Shown: positions 1-5,553 of the stretch, piece by piece
How the letters are laid out: every line of letters begins with the position of its first letter
Position numbering within the stretch: position 1 is the first letter of the stretch
Origin: Methanobrevibacter sp.
Lineage (GTDB): Archaea > Methanobacteriota > Methanobacteria > Methanobacteriales > Methanobacteriaceae
Direction: 5' to 3'
Assembly: GCA_031289975.1 (NCBI GenBank)
Contig: JAITOM010000127.1
Location: 1-5,553, forward strand
DNA length: 5,553 bases
The notes under the pieces: generated by a model
Seen by the model: only the letters and a program-made list of their open reading frames with translations
The model's database searches: none
What the model was told of the DNA's origin: nothing
Position numbers and translations under genes: made by a program

Positions 1-660
1 ATATATTTAAATTATTTAAAATTTAAAATAATAGATTTTTATAAAATAATATTTAAAATTAAATAATTTAGTAAAAAATTTATAATCCAAAATTTAAGAA
101 CTTTTCAAAAATTACTATAATTTATTTTTTTTAAAAAGTTTAAATATGATTAAAATTTAATCAAAAATCATGAAATCATTTATAAACTAAATCTTATTTA
201 TCCTATTTAAAAAGTATTTATTAAGATAATTCAAGAGCATGAAAAAAGTATTTCTAATAAATGAGGATGGGCAAAAAACATATTTTTAAATTTTACCAAT
301 TTCAAATTTTAGCTAAAATTGTTTAAATCCATTATAAATCTTAATTTTAATTTTATTTAAGAAAATAAAAAAATATTAATTGAATTTTTAGATTTGGAAA
401 ATTACCATATCTTTAAATTAAATTCAGCAAAATCGAATTTTTCTTGAAAATAATCGTGTTCCAAGCTCAAATAAATAGAAAAAAAACAATTGAATTTTAA
501 ATATTGTTTATATTCTATTAAATTGACCAAACTTATTAAGTCATGCAAATATAATGATTATGAGTGAATACAAACCAATATCATAAAAATTAATAATTCT
601 CCTATCAGCACTAAAATTTTAAATTGTGAATGCAATGGGTTTATTTTACTTTAATTGAAT
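1..660. other. AT-rich intergenic DNA without a convincing gene
   Basis: This stretch is dominated by A/T runs and short motifs such as aattgaattt that recur by chance in such composition. All frames are closed by frequent stops, and no tRNA, rRNA or long repeat is visible. The only coding-like item is a 16-codon ORF at 239-289, listed separately. The right part runs into the CRISPR-like repeat unit that starts at 663. The stretch may be the decayed flank of a mobile region or a long intergenic spacer of a methanogen; I cannot tell which. Confidence 0.7.
239..289 (+). other. Possible micro-ORF or N-terminal gene remnant (16 aa)
   Basis: An ATG at 239 opens a 16-residue frame reading MKKVFLINEDGQKTYF and closed by TAA at 287-289. 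The composition (Met-Lys-Lys start, hydrophobic VFLI, then acidic and polar residues) looks more like the beginning of a real protein than the surrounding A/T noise. It is preceded by an agag tract at about 233-237, very close to the ATG. It could be the stub of a deleted gene, a tiny peptide gene, or chance. No function can be assigned. Confidence 0.15.
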
Positions 661-662
661 TT

Positions 663-758
663 GTCAAATTATAAGTATTATTGTTTCCAACTTAACTACA
701 TGTTGGCATTGCGCTATGCCTAACCCCCAGTCAAATTATAAGTATTATTGTTTCCAAC
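663..758. CRISPR. CRISPR-like unit: two identical 29-bp repeats with one 38-bp spacer
   Basis: A perfect 29-bp direct repeat occurs at 663-691 and 730-758. It begins gtcaaattat and ends tgtttccaac; its reverse complement begins gttggaaac, resembling the GTT/GAAAC ends of many CRISPR repeats. The segment between the copies (692-729) is 38 bp, giving a 67-bp period, which suits archaeal type I-B arrays (about 30-bp repeats, 34-40-bp spacers). The segment is about 47% GC (18 of 38), far above its surroundings, as expected of DNA taken from elsewhere. No third copy is seen one period to either side, and no cas genes are in the window, so this would be a minimal or decayed array. Against it, the spacer holds a hairpin, which is unusual. 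Alternatives are a duplicated regulatory site or a small structured RNA. Direction is not determinable. Confidence 0.45.
702..724. repeat. GC-rich hairpin between the two 29-bp repeats
   Basis: GTTGGCAT (702-709) can pair with ATGCC (716-720) and AAC (722-724), with a single bulged T at 721 and the six-base loop tgcgct. In addition, CCAAC at the end of the left repeat (687-691) is complementary to GTTGG (702-706), so two mutually exclusive stems are possible. A T7 run follows at 762-768. This may be an accident inside a captured spacer, or a structured RNA or protein-binding site. Confidence 0.4.
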
Positions 759-786
759 CCATTTTTTTACAAACCCCGAAAATAGG

Positions 787-798
787 AAAGTTTATATT
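787..798 (+). promoter_or_regulatory. Archaeal BRE/TATA promoter of the restriction-modification operon
   Basis: The sequence aaag directly followed by tttatatt (791-798) matches the purine-rich BRE plus TTTATATA box of methanogen promoters. Transcription would be expected to start about 25 bases downstream, near 820, giving a leader of about 50 bases before the endonuclease start at 870. No clear operator palindrome or C-box is seen. A weaker A/T-rich candidate lies at 837-844. Confidence 0.5.
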
Positions 799-858
799 CT
801 TAATCAACATACTACTAATAAGAATAAATATCGCAAATTTAAACATACTAAAATAGTT

Positions 859-863
859 AAGGG
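859..863 (+). promoter_or_regulatory. Ribosome binding site of the endonuclease gene
   Basis: AAGGG ends six bases before the ATG at 870 and is the only purine-rich, G-containing motif in this leader. It is a partial match to the archaeal Shine-Dalgarno sequence. It supports the ATG at 870 as the start. Confidence 0.5.
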
Positions 864-869
864 CATATT

Positions 870-1526
870 ATGGATTTAACAATTGATTTATTAAAAGAAG
901 AAGCAAAAACTTTCTGTGAAGAAGAAAGTAAGAAAAATCATATTGAATTAATAGGAATTACAGATGGAAAAGCCGTTGGAACTTATGTAGAACATAAATT
1001 TAAAAAATATCTTAAAAATAAATATGACTTTACAATAGGGTCCAGTGCAAAGGGTATAGATTTATCAGATGATAATATTAATACTGATATAAAAGTAACA
1101 TCAATAAGACAACCACAGAGTTCATGTCCTTTTAAAAATGCAAATCAAAAGATTTTTGGTCTTGGATATAATTTACTTGTTTTCGTATATGAAAAAATTG
1201 ATAGTGCTAATGAATCTATACTTAATTTCAAACACTTTACTTTTATTGAGTCTCAACGGACAAGCGATTATACTATAACTAAAAGAATAAATGAAATGGT
1301 TAATGATGGTGCAATTAAAGAAGACATTATTGGTTTTCTTGAAGATAGAAATATTCCTGGAGATTCGATAATTTTAAATGAAATTGTGGATAAAATAATT
1401 AAAAAACCACCAATTCAAGGATTTTTAACTATTTCAAATGCATTACAATGGAGATTACAATATAAAAGAGTAATAGAGTTAAATAATAAAATTTCTGGTG
1501 TGGATAACTATGACTTTGAAAACTAA
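870..1526 (+). CDS. Type II restriction endonuclease, PD-(D/E)XK superfamily
   Basis: This 218-residue protein is predicted to cut double-stranded DNA at sites that the adjacent methyltransferase leaves unprotected. Visible in the sequence is a PD-(D/E)XK pattern: an acidic residue in an early helix (GTYVEHKF, E41), then GSSAKGID (D64), then DIKVTS with D73 and K75 as the D-x-K pair. A conserved-looking stretch follows (QPQSSCPFK, then GLGYNLLVFVY at about 97-107, a hydrophobic core strand). The length of about 220 residues is normal for a simple homodimeric type II enzyme. There is no signal peptide or membrane segment. The ATG at 870 has AAGGG six bases upstream. The gene overlaps the methyltransferase start by 17 bases, so the two are co-transcribed and probably translationally coupled. 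The recognition site cannot be read from sequence, and I do not recognise a named enzyme. The endonuclease call rests on motif plus neighbour. Confidence 0.8.
   Translation: MDLTIDLLKEEAKTFCEEESKKNHIELIGITDGKAVGTYVEHKFKKYLKNKYDFTIGSSAKGIDLSDDNINTDIKVTSIRQPQSSCPFKNANQKIFGLGYNLLVFVYEKIDSANESILNFKHFTFIESQRTSDYTITKRINEMVNDGAIKEDIIGFLEDRNIPGDSIILNEIVDKIIKKPPIQGFLTISNALQWRLQYKRVIELNNKISGVDNYDFEN
1497..1500 (+). promoter_or_regulatory. GGTG Shine-Dalgarno site that decides the methyltransferase start
   Basis: GGTG sits nine bases before ATG 1510, inside the 3' end of the endonuclease gene, and is complementary to the archaeal 16S rRNA tail. A GTG start at 1498 would lie within this site, so ATG 1510 is the better start. 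The arrangement suggests coupling to the end of endonuclease translation. Confidence 0.6.
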
Positions 1527-3063
1527 GCAAAAAGAATTTGGAGATTATCAAACCCCAGTTTATTTCACAAATTTAGTATGCAATTATTTAAAAAAAGAAT
1601 TGAATATATCTCCTAACAACATTATTGAACCTACATGTGGGAAAGGCAACTTTTTAGTATCTTGTTTAAATTATTTTCCAAATAGTAAAATTTATGGAAT
1701 AGAAATTAATGAATGTTATTTGAATGAAATTAGAGAAAAAATTAACTCTAAAAATCTCTTTTTGTACCACGAAAATATTTTTAATTTTAATTTTAATGTT
1801 ATAACAGGCGAAACATATAGAAAAAATGAAACCTTAATAATTGGAAACCCCCCTTGGATTAACAATACAAATTTGTCCATTTTAAATTCAGAAAACATTC
1901 CTAAGAAATCTAACTTTAAACAAAAAAGAGGAATCGATTCAATAACAGGTAGTTCAAATTTTGATATTGCAGAATATATTATCTTAAAAGTTATCAATTA
2001 TTTTAAAAATACTAATACTACAATATCTTTTTTATGTAAGTTCTCAGTTGCAAGAGAAGTATTCCAGGAATTAAAAAGAAGTAGAATTAATTTCAATCTC
2101 GCAAGAATTATAAGTTTTGATGCTAAGAAAGTTTTTAATATTTCTGCAGAAGCCTGTATTTTTATTATACTTTTAACATCAGAAAATATATCTAAAGATG
2201 ATTGTGAAGTTTATGACTTAGATAACACTAATAATTTGAAGTATCGTTTTGGATTTAAAAACAACAAATTTTATTCAAACTTAGATAATGAATTTGATAC
2301 AATTGATGGAAAGTCTTTTTTTGAATGGCATCAAGGAATAAAACATGATTGTTCAAAGATCATGGAACTAAAAAAGGGGGAACTAAAAAAGGGAAAAAAT
2401 TACTATATAAATAAGAAAAAGGAAGAGCTTTACATTGAAGATACTTTAATTTGTCCTTTGATAAAAAGTAGTGATATTAAAGAGTATATTTTGAATAAAA
2501 CAAATAAATATGTTATTGTAACTCAAAAAAAAGTTAAGGAAGATACTAATTATATTGAAAAATTAGCCCCTAAAACTTGGAGTTACTTAAAAGAAAATGA
2601 AGAAATGTTTAATAATCGAAAAAGTATTATTTATAAGAACTCCCCAAAATTTGCAATGTTTGGAGTTGGTGAATATACTTTTTCTAAATACAAGGTAGGA
2701 ATCTCTGGTTTTTATAAAAATCCTATTTTTTCTTTATTGGTATTTGAAAAAGCAGTGATGATGGACGATACTTGTTACTTTATATCCTTTGAAAACTATG
2801 ATGATGCATACATAACAATGCTAATTTTAAATAGTGATCTTGTTCAAGGTTTTCTTAAAAATACTGCATTTTTAGACTCAAAAAGACCATACACTAAAAA
2901 AATATTACAAAGAATTGATTTTAATAAATGTGTAAATCTATTAGAAATAAATGATTTAATTGATATAGAAAAAAGACTAAATTTACCTAAGTTTGTTAAT
3001 AAGAATCAATACAATAATTTTAAAAAGCTATTAAAACATGATTTTCAAAAAACCTTGTTTTAG
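1510..3063 (+). CDS. Type II DNA adenine-N6 methyltransferase, gamma-type motif order
   Basis: This protein of 517 residues (from ATG 1510) transfers a methyl group from S-adenosylmethionine to adenine in the site cut by the upstream endonuclease. Motifs appear in gamma-class order: motif X EFGDYQTP (about residues 9-16), motif I EPTCGKGNFL (about 40-49, SAM binding), an acidic residue after the second strand in YGIEIN (about 62-67), and catalytic motif IV NPPW (113-116), diagnostic of N6-adenine enzymes. The C-terminal half (about 250-517) shows no motif I know and is presumably the target recognition domain, as in TaqI/Eco57I-like enzymes. A GTG at 1498 would add four residues but overlaps the ribosome binding site. 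The gene overlaps the endonuclease by 17 bases, and no separate specificity subunit is present. The frame is intact. An in-frame 15-bp tandem repeat at 2365-2394 gives ELKKGELKKG in the region before the recognition domain. Confidence 0.9.
   Translation: MTLKTKQKEFGDYQTPVYFTNLVCNYLKKELNISPNNIIEPTCGKGNFLVSCLNYFPNSKIYGIEINECYLNEIREKINSKNLFLYHENIFNFNFNVITGETYRKNETLIIGNPPWINNTNLSILNSENIPKKSNFKQKRGIDSITGSSNFDIAEYIILKVINYFKNTNTTISFLCKFSVAREVFQELKRSRINFNLARIISFDAKKVFNISAEACIFIILLTSENISKDDCEVYDLDNTNNLKYRFGFKNNKFYSNLDNEFDTIDGKSFFEWHQGIKHDCSKIMELKKGELKKGKNYYINKKKEELYIEDTLICPLIKSSDIKEYILNKTNKYVIVTQKKVKEDTNYIEKLAPKTWSYLKENEEMFNNRKSIIYKNSPKFAMFGVGEYTFSKYKVGISGFYKNPIFSLLVFEKAVMMDDTCYFISFENYDDAYITMLILNSDLVQGFLKNTAFLDSKRPYTKKILQRIDFNKCVNLLEINDLIDIEKRLNLPKFVNKNQYNNFKKLLKHDFQKTLF
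2365..2394 (+). repeat. 15-bp tandem duplication inside the methyltransferase gene
   Basis: Codons GAA CTA AAA AAG GGG are followed directly by GAA CTA AAA AAG GGA, so 14 of 15 bases are identical and the protein reads ELKKG twice. The unit is a multiple of three, so gain or loss by slippage would change the length by five residues without breaking the frame. It lies between the catalytic part and the putative target recognition part. Confidence 0.85.
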
Positions 3064-3079
3064 AAGTGAAATATAACTA

Positions 3080-3140
3080 TTGTAGTTAAATGGAAATCTC
3101 GGACCATTGGTTCGAGAAATTTAATAAAAATAAACTACAA
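3080..3140. repeat. Nested inverted repeat after the methyltransferase gene
   Basis: An outer pair TTGTAGTT (3080-3087) and AACTACAA (3133-3140) encloses an inner hairpin, CTCGGAC (3098-3104) with GTTCGAG (3110-3116), whose loop is cattg and whose stem includes one G-T wobble. AAAT (3094-3097) and ATTT (3119-3122) allow some stem extension. It starts 17 bases after the methyltransferase stop codon. It could be a transcript-end structure, a small RNA, or a miniature mobile-element remnant. T-rich sequence follows only further on (about 3190-3220). Confidence 0.5.
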
Positions 3141-3150
3141 AATCTACAGC

Positions 3151-3172
3151 CATTGATTGTAAAATTTCAATG
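3151..3172. terminator. Second hairpin and T-rich tract, possible transcript end
   Basis: CATTGA (3151-3156) pairs with TCAATG (3167-3172) across a ten-base loop. It is followed at about 3190-3220 by T-rich tracts (ttattatttttc and ttttatt), the usual form of archaeal termination signal. It would end the restriction-modification transcript before the oppositely oriented insertion sequence. Weak evidence in such AT-rich DNA. Confidence 0.25.
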
Positions 3173-3260
3173 ATTTATTCCAGTATATTATTATTTTTCA
3201 AAAATTATTTAATAAATTTTATTATAGTGATGTAAAAAATGTGGGGCTGTGAAAAATCAA

Positions 3261-3304
3261 ACTGATAATGCATCTGAGCATCAAAAAATTATCGCATAAT
3301 CAGT
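3261..3304. repeat. Imperfect inverted repeat at the 3' end of the transposase remnant
   Basis: ACTGATAATGC (3261-3271) and GCATAATCAGT (3294-3304) pair at 10 of 11 positions across a 22-base loop. Inside it, ATGC (3268-3271) can instead pair with GCAT (3278-3281), and GATAA (3264-3268) with TTATC (3289-3293), so competing folds exist. It overlaps the transposase stop codon (3281-3283) and lies near the inferred end of the element, so it may be a subterminal or terminator structure. Confidence 0.45.
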
Positions 3305-4515
3305 AGTTCGTAAAGTGTTTTTGTATTTTTGTTTTTTAGTGTTTTTTGTTTTTGTATTTGTATAGTTTGGGTTTGTTATTTTGGAATTTTCATGGTTTTT
3401 ATGAGTATTTATAGGAATTTTCATGGAGCTGTTACTTTTTAAATTGTTAAATCCTAATTTTTCTTCTGTTATTCTGTTGATTTGTTTTAACATTGTTTTG
3501 AATGTCCATGTCACTACTTGACGACCATCTTGTCGTGGTATGCTGAAATAGGTCCATTGGATGTAGATCCAAATATTAACCAATAGAATACTTAATCCCA
3601 CATATAATAATCTTAACACCGGGTTTCTTGTACTAGTTCGTACTCGTGATTGGTTCATTAGTCTGTAGCTTGATTCTATTCAAAAACGTTTTCTATATTC
3701 TTTAAACGCATTTTTCAATTTCATGCCACCTATTATGTACTGCATATGCGAAGTATTCAATTCATTTTCGACCATATTTGCCATTAGAAGATTTAACCAC
3801 TACATTAACTTGGAAAGTGGCTTCATCTTCCTTTGAACGCATGGTGTAGTTGGTAAAGTAGCTATTTTCCTTTGAAAAGTTTTTGTATTCCTCCACTAGA
3901 TCCTATCTTCACACAAGGTATAATAAAAGGTATTTCTCTATTTTGAAGATAATTTATAACATCTACGGTGTAAAACTCCCTATCAAGGTAAAGTCCTTTA
4001 ATTTTAAACCCACTATTCTGAATTTCATTTGTTAAATAATCAATAGTGTCTTTTAAAGTATCTCCTTTTCTGATATATTTCACAGTTAAAGTATAACATT
4101 TATTCCTCAATATCACATATATGGAAGCATAAGCAAATCGAGCAGTTCCCTGCTTAGGTTTAGTTTTAATGCTGCCACCCTCATTTTCTTCATCCCCATA
4201 ATATGGGATGGTGACAAAATCAATAGCAAAAGTATTAATTTTCTTGTGTATGATTTTCATCCAATGAATCTTCAATTGATTATTCAAACTCTCTTGAATT
4301 TGATCTAAATCTAGATCAAAAAGCCTGTATCTAATTGTTCCTTCAGAAGAATCATCAACAGAAAGACTACTGACCTGATTAATACTAGTTTGAGAAGCAC
4401 CAGCATTGAAAAGATAATAAATAATAGTTTTATCACTATACGCTGCATTAGGGGCTGAATTCAAATTTAACAAATCTTTCATCACATGCACCGAAAAGTT
4501 TAATACATCATCCAA
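3281..4515 (-). pseudogene. Broken ISH3-like DDE transposase
   Basis: Three reading frames join into one transposase of about 410 residues. The first part (4515-3862, 217 residues) holds the first catalytic Asp in FAIDF (D99) and the second in LYLDRE (D178), then ends LFKGK before a stop. After a one-base shift near 3864 the middle part reads SYFTNYTM through EYFAYAVHN (3863-3711), with a TGA at 3762-3764. After another one-base shift near 3710 the last part reads AFKEYRKRF, stop (3680-3682), IESSYRLMNQ, giving the conserved Y-x3-RF-x-IE signature with the catalytic Glu codon at 3674-3676, then RNPVLRLLYVG and a hydrophobic helix. The two internal stops fall where relatives usually have Gly, so GGA to TGA changes are likely. 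The C-terminal tail (3281 to about 3450) is rich in Asn, Thr and Lys. The first frame has only a TTG start (4515) and is open back to 4540, so the true N-terminus is uncertain. It is not expected to be functional. Confidence 0.8.
3383..3426. repeat. 13-bp direct repeat in the transposase tail region
   Basis: GGAATTTTCATGG occurs at 3383-3395 and 3414-3426, 31 bases apart. It lies in the low-complexity coding tail of the broken transposase. Next to it, at about 3319-3362, is a run of tttttgtattt-like units. It probably reflects slippage or local duplication in the decaying element. Confidence 0.5.
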
Positions 4516-4540
4516 TAATGACCTATGTGTGGGTTTTTAT

Positions 4541-4812
4541 ACATAAAATAATATAAAATAAGAGAATGTCAAAAAGTATGGAGGTTTTCATATTTTTATC
4601 ATCATTTTCACGATTCTGCAGGAGAGTCTATATTTTCTTTCATTAAGATTCATTTAATCACTATTGTGCAAAATTTGTATTTAAAATATATGTCATCATG
4701 ATCTATAAAATTTAAACCTATAAGTTTATATATTAGTTAATATATAATATTATTCATGGTATTTATATCTTTAAAAACAATAACAAGTAATGTAACAAAG
4801 AAAAAAAGATAA
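4541..4812. other. Intergenic DNA between the two transposase remnants
   Basis: No gene is visible. The left part (to about 4620-4660) is probably the terminal region of the ISH3-like element, including the transposase upstream sequence. On the minus strand an ATG at about 4591 opens a hydrophobic 19-residue frame that matches nothing I recognise. The right part carries a TATA-like element, listed separately. Confidence 0.6.
4722..4732 (+). promoter_or_regulatory. TATA-like element upstream of the zinc-ribbon transposase remnant
   Basis: The sequence aagtttatata (TTTATATA at 4725-4732) has the same BRE/TATA form as the promoter at 787-798. It lies about 110 bases before the first possible start of the remnant, rather far, so it may be a chance A/T match or belong to the lost original gene start. 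Confidence 0.25.
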
Positions 4813-4839
4813 TTCCACCAAATAAGAATATTCAAATGC

Positions 4840-5553
4840 TTGAAGATAAACATTAAGCTGATAGTTCCTATTTGTTCTCATTGTGAAAAACAAAAGAATA
4901 CTAAGGCTGGTTGGACATATAACAAACTTACTTTAGATAATGGTGAAAAGGTTGAAATTGATTTACAGCTCTATTATTGTCATAATTGTAATCGTAAGTT
5001 CTTTACTAACTTTAATGAAGAAGAATCAGGTGAATTAGATGATAATAAGATAGAAAAAGTTAATGAACTTGAAAATAATGAAAATAAAAAGGTTAATAAG
5101 ACTATAAAAGATAAATTTCGTGATTTTGTAGGTAATACTTCTGCATCACTTCGTAAAACTACATGGACAGTTTGAAATTTCCTTGATTTAGATTTATCGC
5201 ATTAAGGAGTTAAAAATTGGTTAAATTGATGAAAATAAGATAGAAAAGACTTAAAATCGTATTACTCGTAAAAATGTATTGTACAGAGGTTATATGTCAC
5301 AGATGAACAATTTACAAGTATTGGGTGCGAAAATATGTATCGTGTGACTCTTTATGATAAATTTGTTAAAGGACCCATAGCAGAAGAGTATAATGCCTAA
5401 TAGAAAAAAGAAGCTAATGAAGATTTTATTTTCAGTACAATTTGAGATCAACCATTTATAAGTTTAACTACTGATGAATTTACAGTATATAAAAGTGTGA
5501 CTAATGATGCGAATGTAATTCATCAAAATTGTATATTTCATCAGAGATGAAAT
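4840..5553 (+). pseudogene. Degenerate DDE transposase with N-terminal zinc ribbon, cut by window end
   Basis: The intact part (4840-5175, 111 residues from a TTG) has a four-cysteine zinc ribbon: CSHC (C12, C15) and CHNC (C47, C50), as in the N-termini of several archaeal transposases. A charged Asn/Glu/Lys linker and SLRKTTWTV follow. The protein continues past the TGA at 5173: NFLDLDLSH, stop, GVKNWLN in the same frame; then IDENKIEKT and NRITRKNVLYRGY one frame over (5228-5293); then back in the first frame YVTDEQF, YRVTLYD, PIAEEYNA, LTTDEFTVYK and HQNCIFHQR (5293-5547). D in TDEQF (codon 5302) and D in TTDEF (codon 5473) are the likely first two catalytic residues; the third would lie beyond the window. 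Stops on this path are at 5173, 5203, 5252, 5398, 5401, 5443 and 5548. The frame is open back to 4813 without an ATG, so the start is lost or altered. Function is lost; the exact IS family is not certain. Confidence 0.75.
5038..5247. repeat. Near-identical 20-bp repeat within the second transposase remnant
   Basis: The stretch at 5038-5057 (gatgataataagatagaaaa) recurs at 5228-5247 with one difference in 20 bases. The first copy encodes DDNKIEK in the main frame and the second DENKIEK one frame over. This could be an internal duplication that helped disrupt the gene, or a chance match in charged, A-rich coding sequence. Confidence 0.45.

Larger units (their letters stand above)
3224..4664 (-). 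mobile_element. Decayed ISH3-like insertion sequence (ends approximate)
   Basis: The element is defined by the broken transposase at 3281-4515; its size of about 1.4 kb suits the ISH3 family. The ends are uncertain. One candidate terminal pair is ATAGTGAT at 3224-3231 with ATCACTAT at 4657-4664, the boundaries given here. Another is GTGAAAA at about 3249-3255 facing TTTTCAC at about 4605-4611. Neither is long enough to be convincing in AT-rich DNA, and no target-site duplication is visible around the first pair. The element is oriented towards the restriction-modification operon and cannot move on its own, because its transposase is disrupted. Confidence 0.5.

Noticed and set aside
378..661. 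Repeated aattgaattt motif at several places
   Set aside because: It is a ten-base A/T-rich word in DNA of extreme composition with irregular spacing, so chance is sufficient.
634..763. AATGGGTT (634-641) facing AACCCATT (756-763) as terminal inverted repeats of a miniature element
   Set aside because: Only eight bases pair and the match does not extend. There is no target duplication at the borders.
1716..1997. Minus-strand 93-residue open frame
   Set aside because: It lies entirely within the methyltransferase gene on the opposite strand, covers its NPPW region, and shows no motif of its own. It is a shadow frame.
3105..3120. GGTTCGAG resembling the T-loop of a tRNA, possible tRNA fragment or attachment site
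   Set aside because: The flanks do not form a T-stem or acceptor stem, and there is no CCA end or anticodon arm nearby. The motif is better explained as half of the local hairpin.
3281..3658. A separate 125-residue membrane-like protein gene on the minus strand
   Set aside because: Its N-terminus continues the conserved IESSYR signature of the transposase after a single stop. The hydrophobic segment is the usual C-terminal helix of that transposase, not a separate membrane protein.
4840..5553. Stop-codon recoding in the plus-strand gene at the right end
   Set aside because: All three stop types occur, together with frame changes at about 5228 and 5293, and no recoding structure is seen. Ordinary gene decay explains it better.

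Overview
This is a very AT-rich window with the look of accessory DNA from a methanogenic archaeon, probably Methanobacteriaceae (Methanobrevibacter or Methanosphaera type). The evidence for that is a BRE/TATA-like promoter (gaaag followed by TTTATATT), a GGTG-type Shine-Dalgarno site, heavy use of ATA/AGA/AAA codons, and remnants of an ISH3-like transposase, a family found mostly in archaea. The assignment is an inference; no rRNA or housekeeping gene is present to confirm it.

Layout. Positions 1 to about 660 are AT-rich DNA without a convincing gene. At 663-758 a perfect 29-bp direct repeat flanks a 38-bp, unusually GC-rich segment, which has the geometry of a two-repeat, one-spacer CRISPR unit. 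The segment also contains a good hairpin. A promoter at about 791 leads into two overlapping genes: a PD-(D/E)XK restriction endonuclease (870-1526) and a gamma-type adenine-N6 DNA methyltransferase (1510-3063). Together they look like a complete, intact type II restriction-modification operon. A nested inverted-repeat structure follows the methyltransferase stop codon (3080-3140). From about 3240 to 4620 on the minus strand lies a dead ISH3-like insertion sequence, whose transposase is broken by two frameshifts and several stop codons. From about 4813 to the right edge on the plus strand lies a second, unrelated transposase remnant: a zinc-ribbon N-terminus followed by a degenerate DDE core, riddled with stops and cut off by the window end.

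How it fits together. The only apparently functional genes are the restriction-modification pair. The methyltransferase would protect host DNA by methylating adenine in the recognition site, and the endonuclease would cut unmethylated incoming DNA. The pair sits between a CRISPR-like remnant and decayed mobile elements, a common setting for a horizontally acquired defence cassette. No cas gene, controller (C) protein or second defence system is visible. I do not see a clearly new system. The points most worth checking are the CRISPR-like unit, the unknown specificity of the restriction-modification pair, and the structured region after it.
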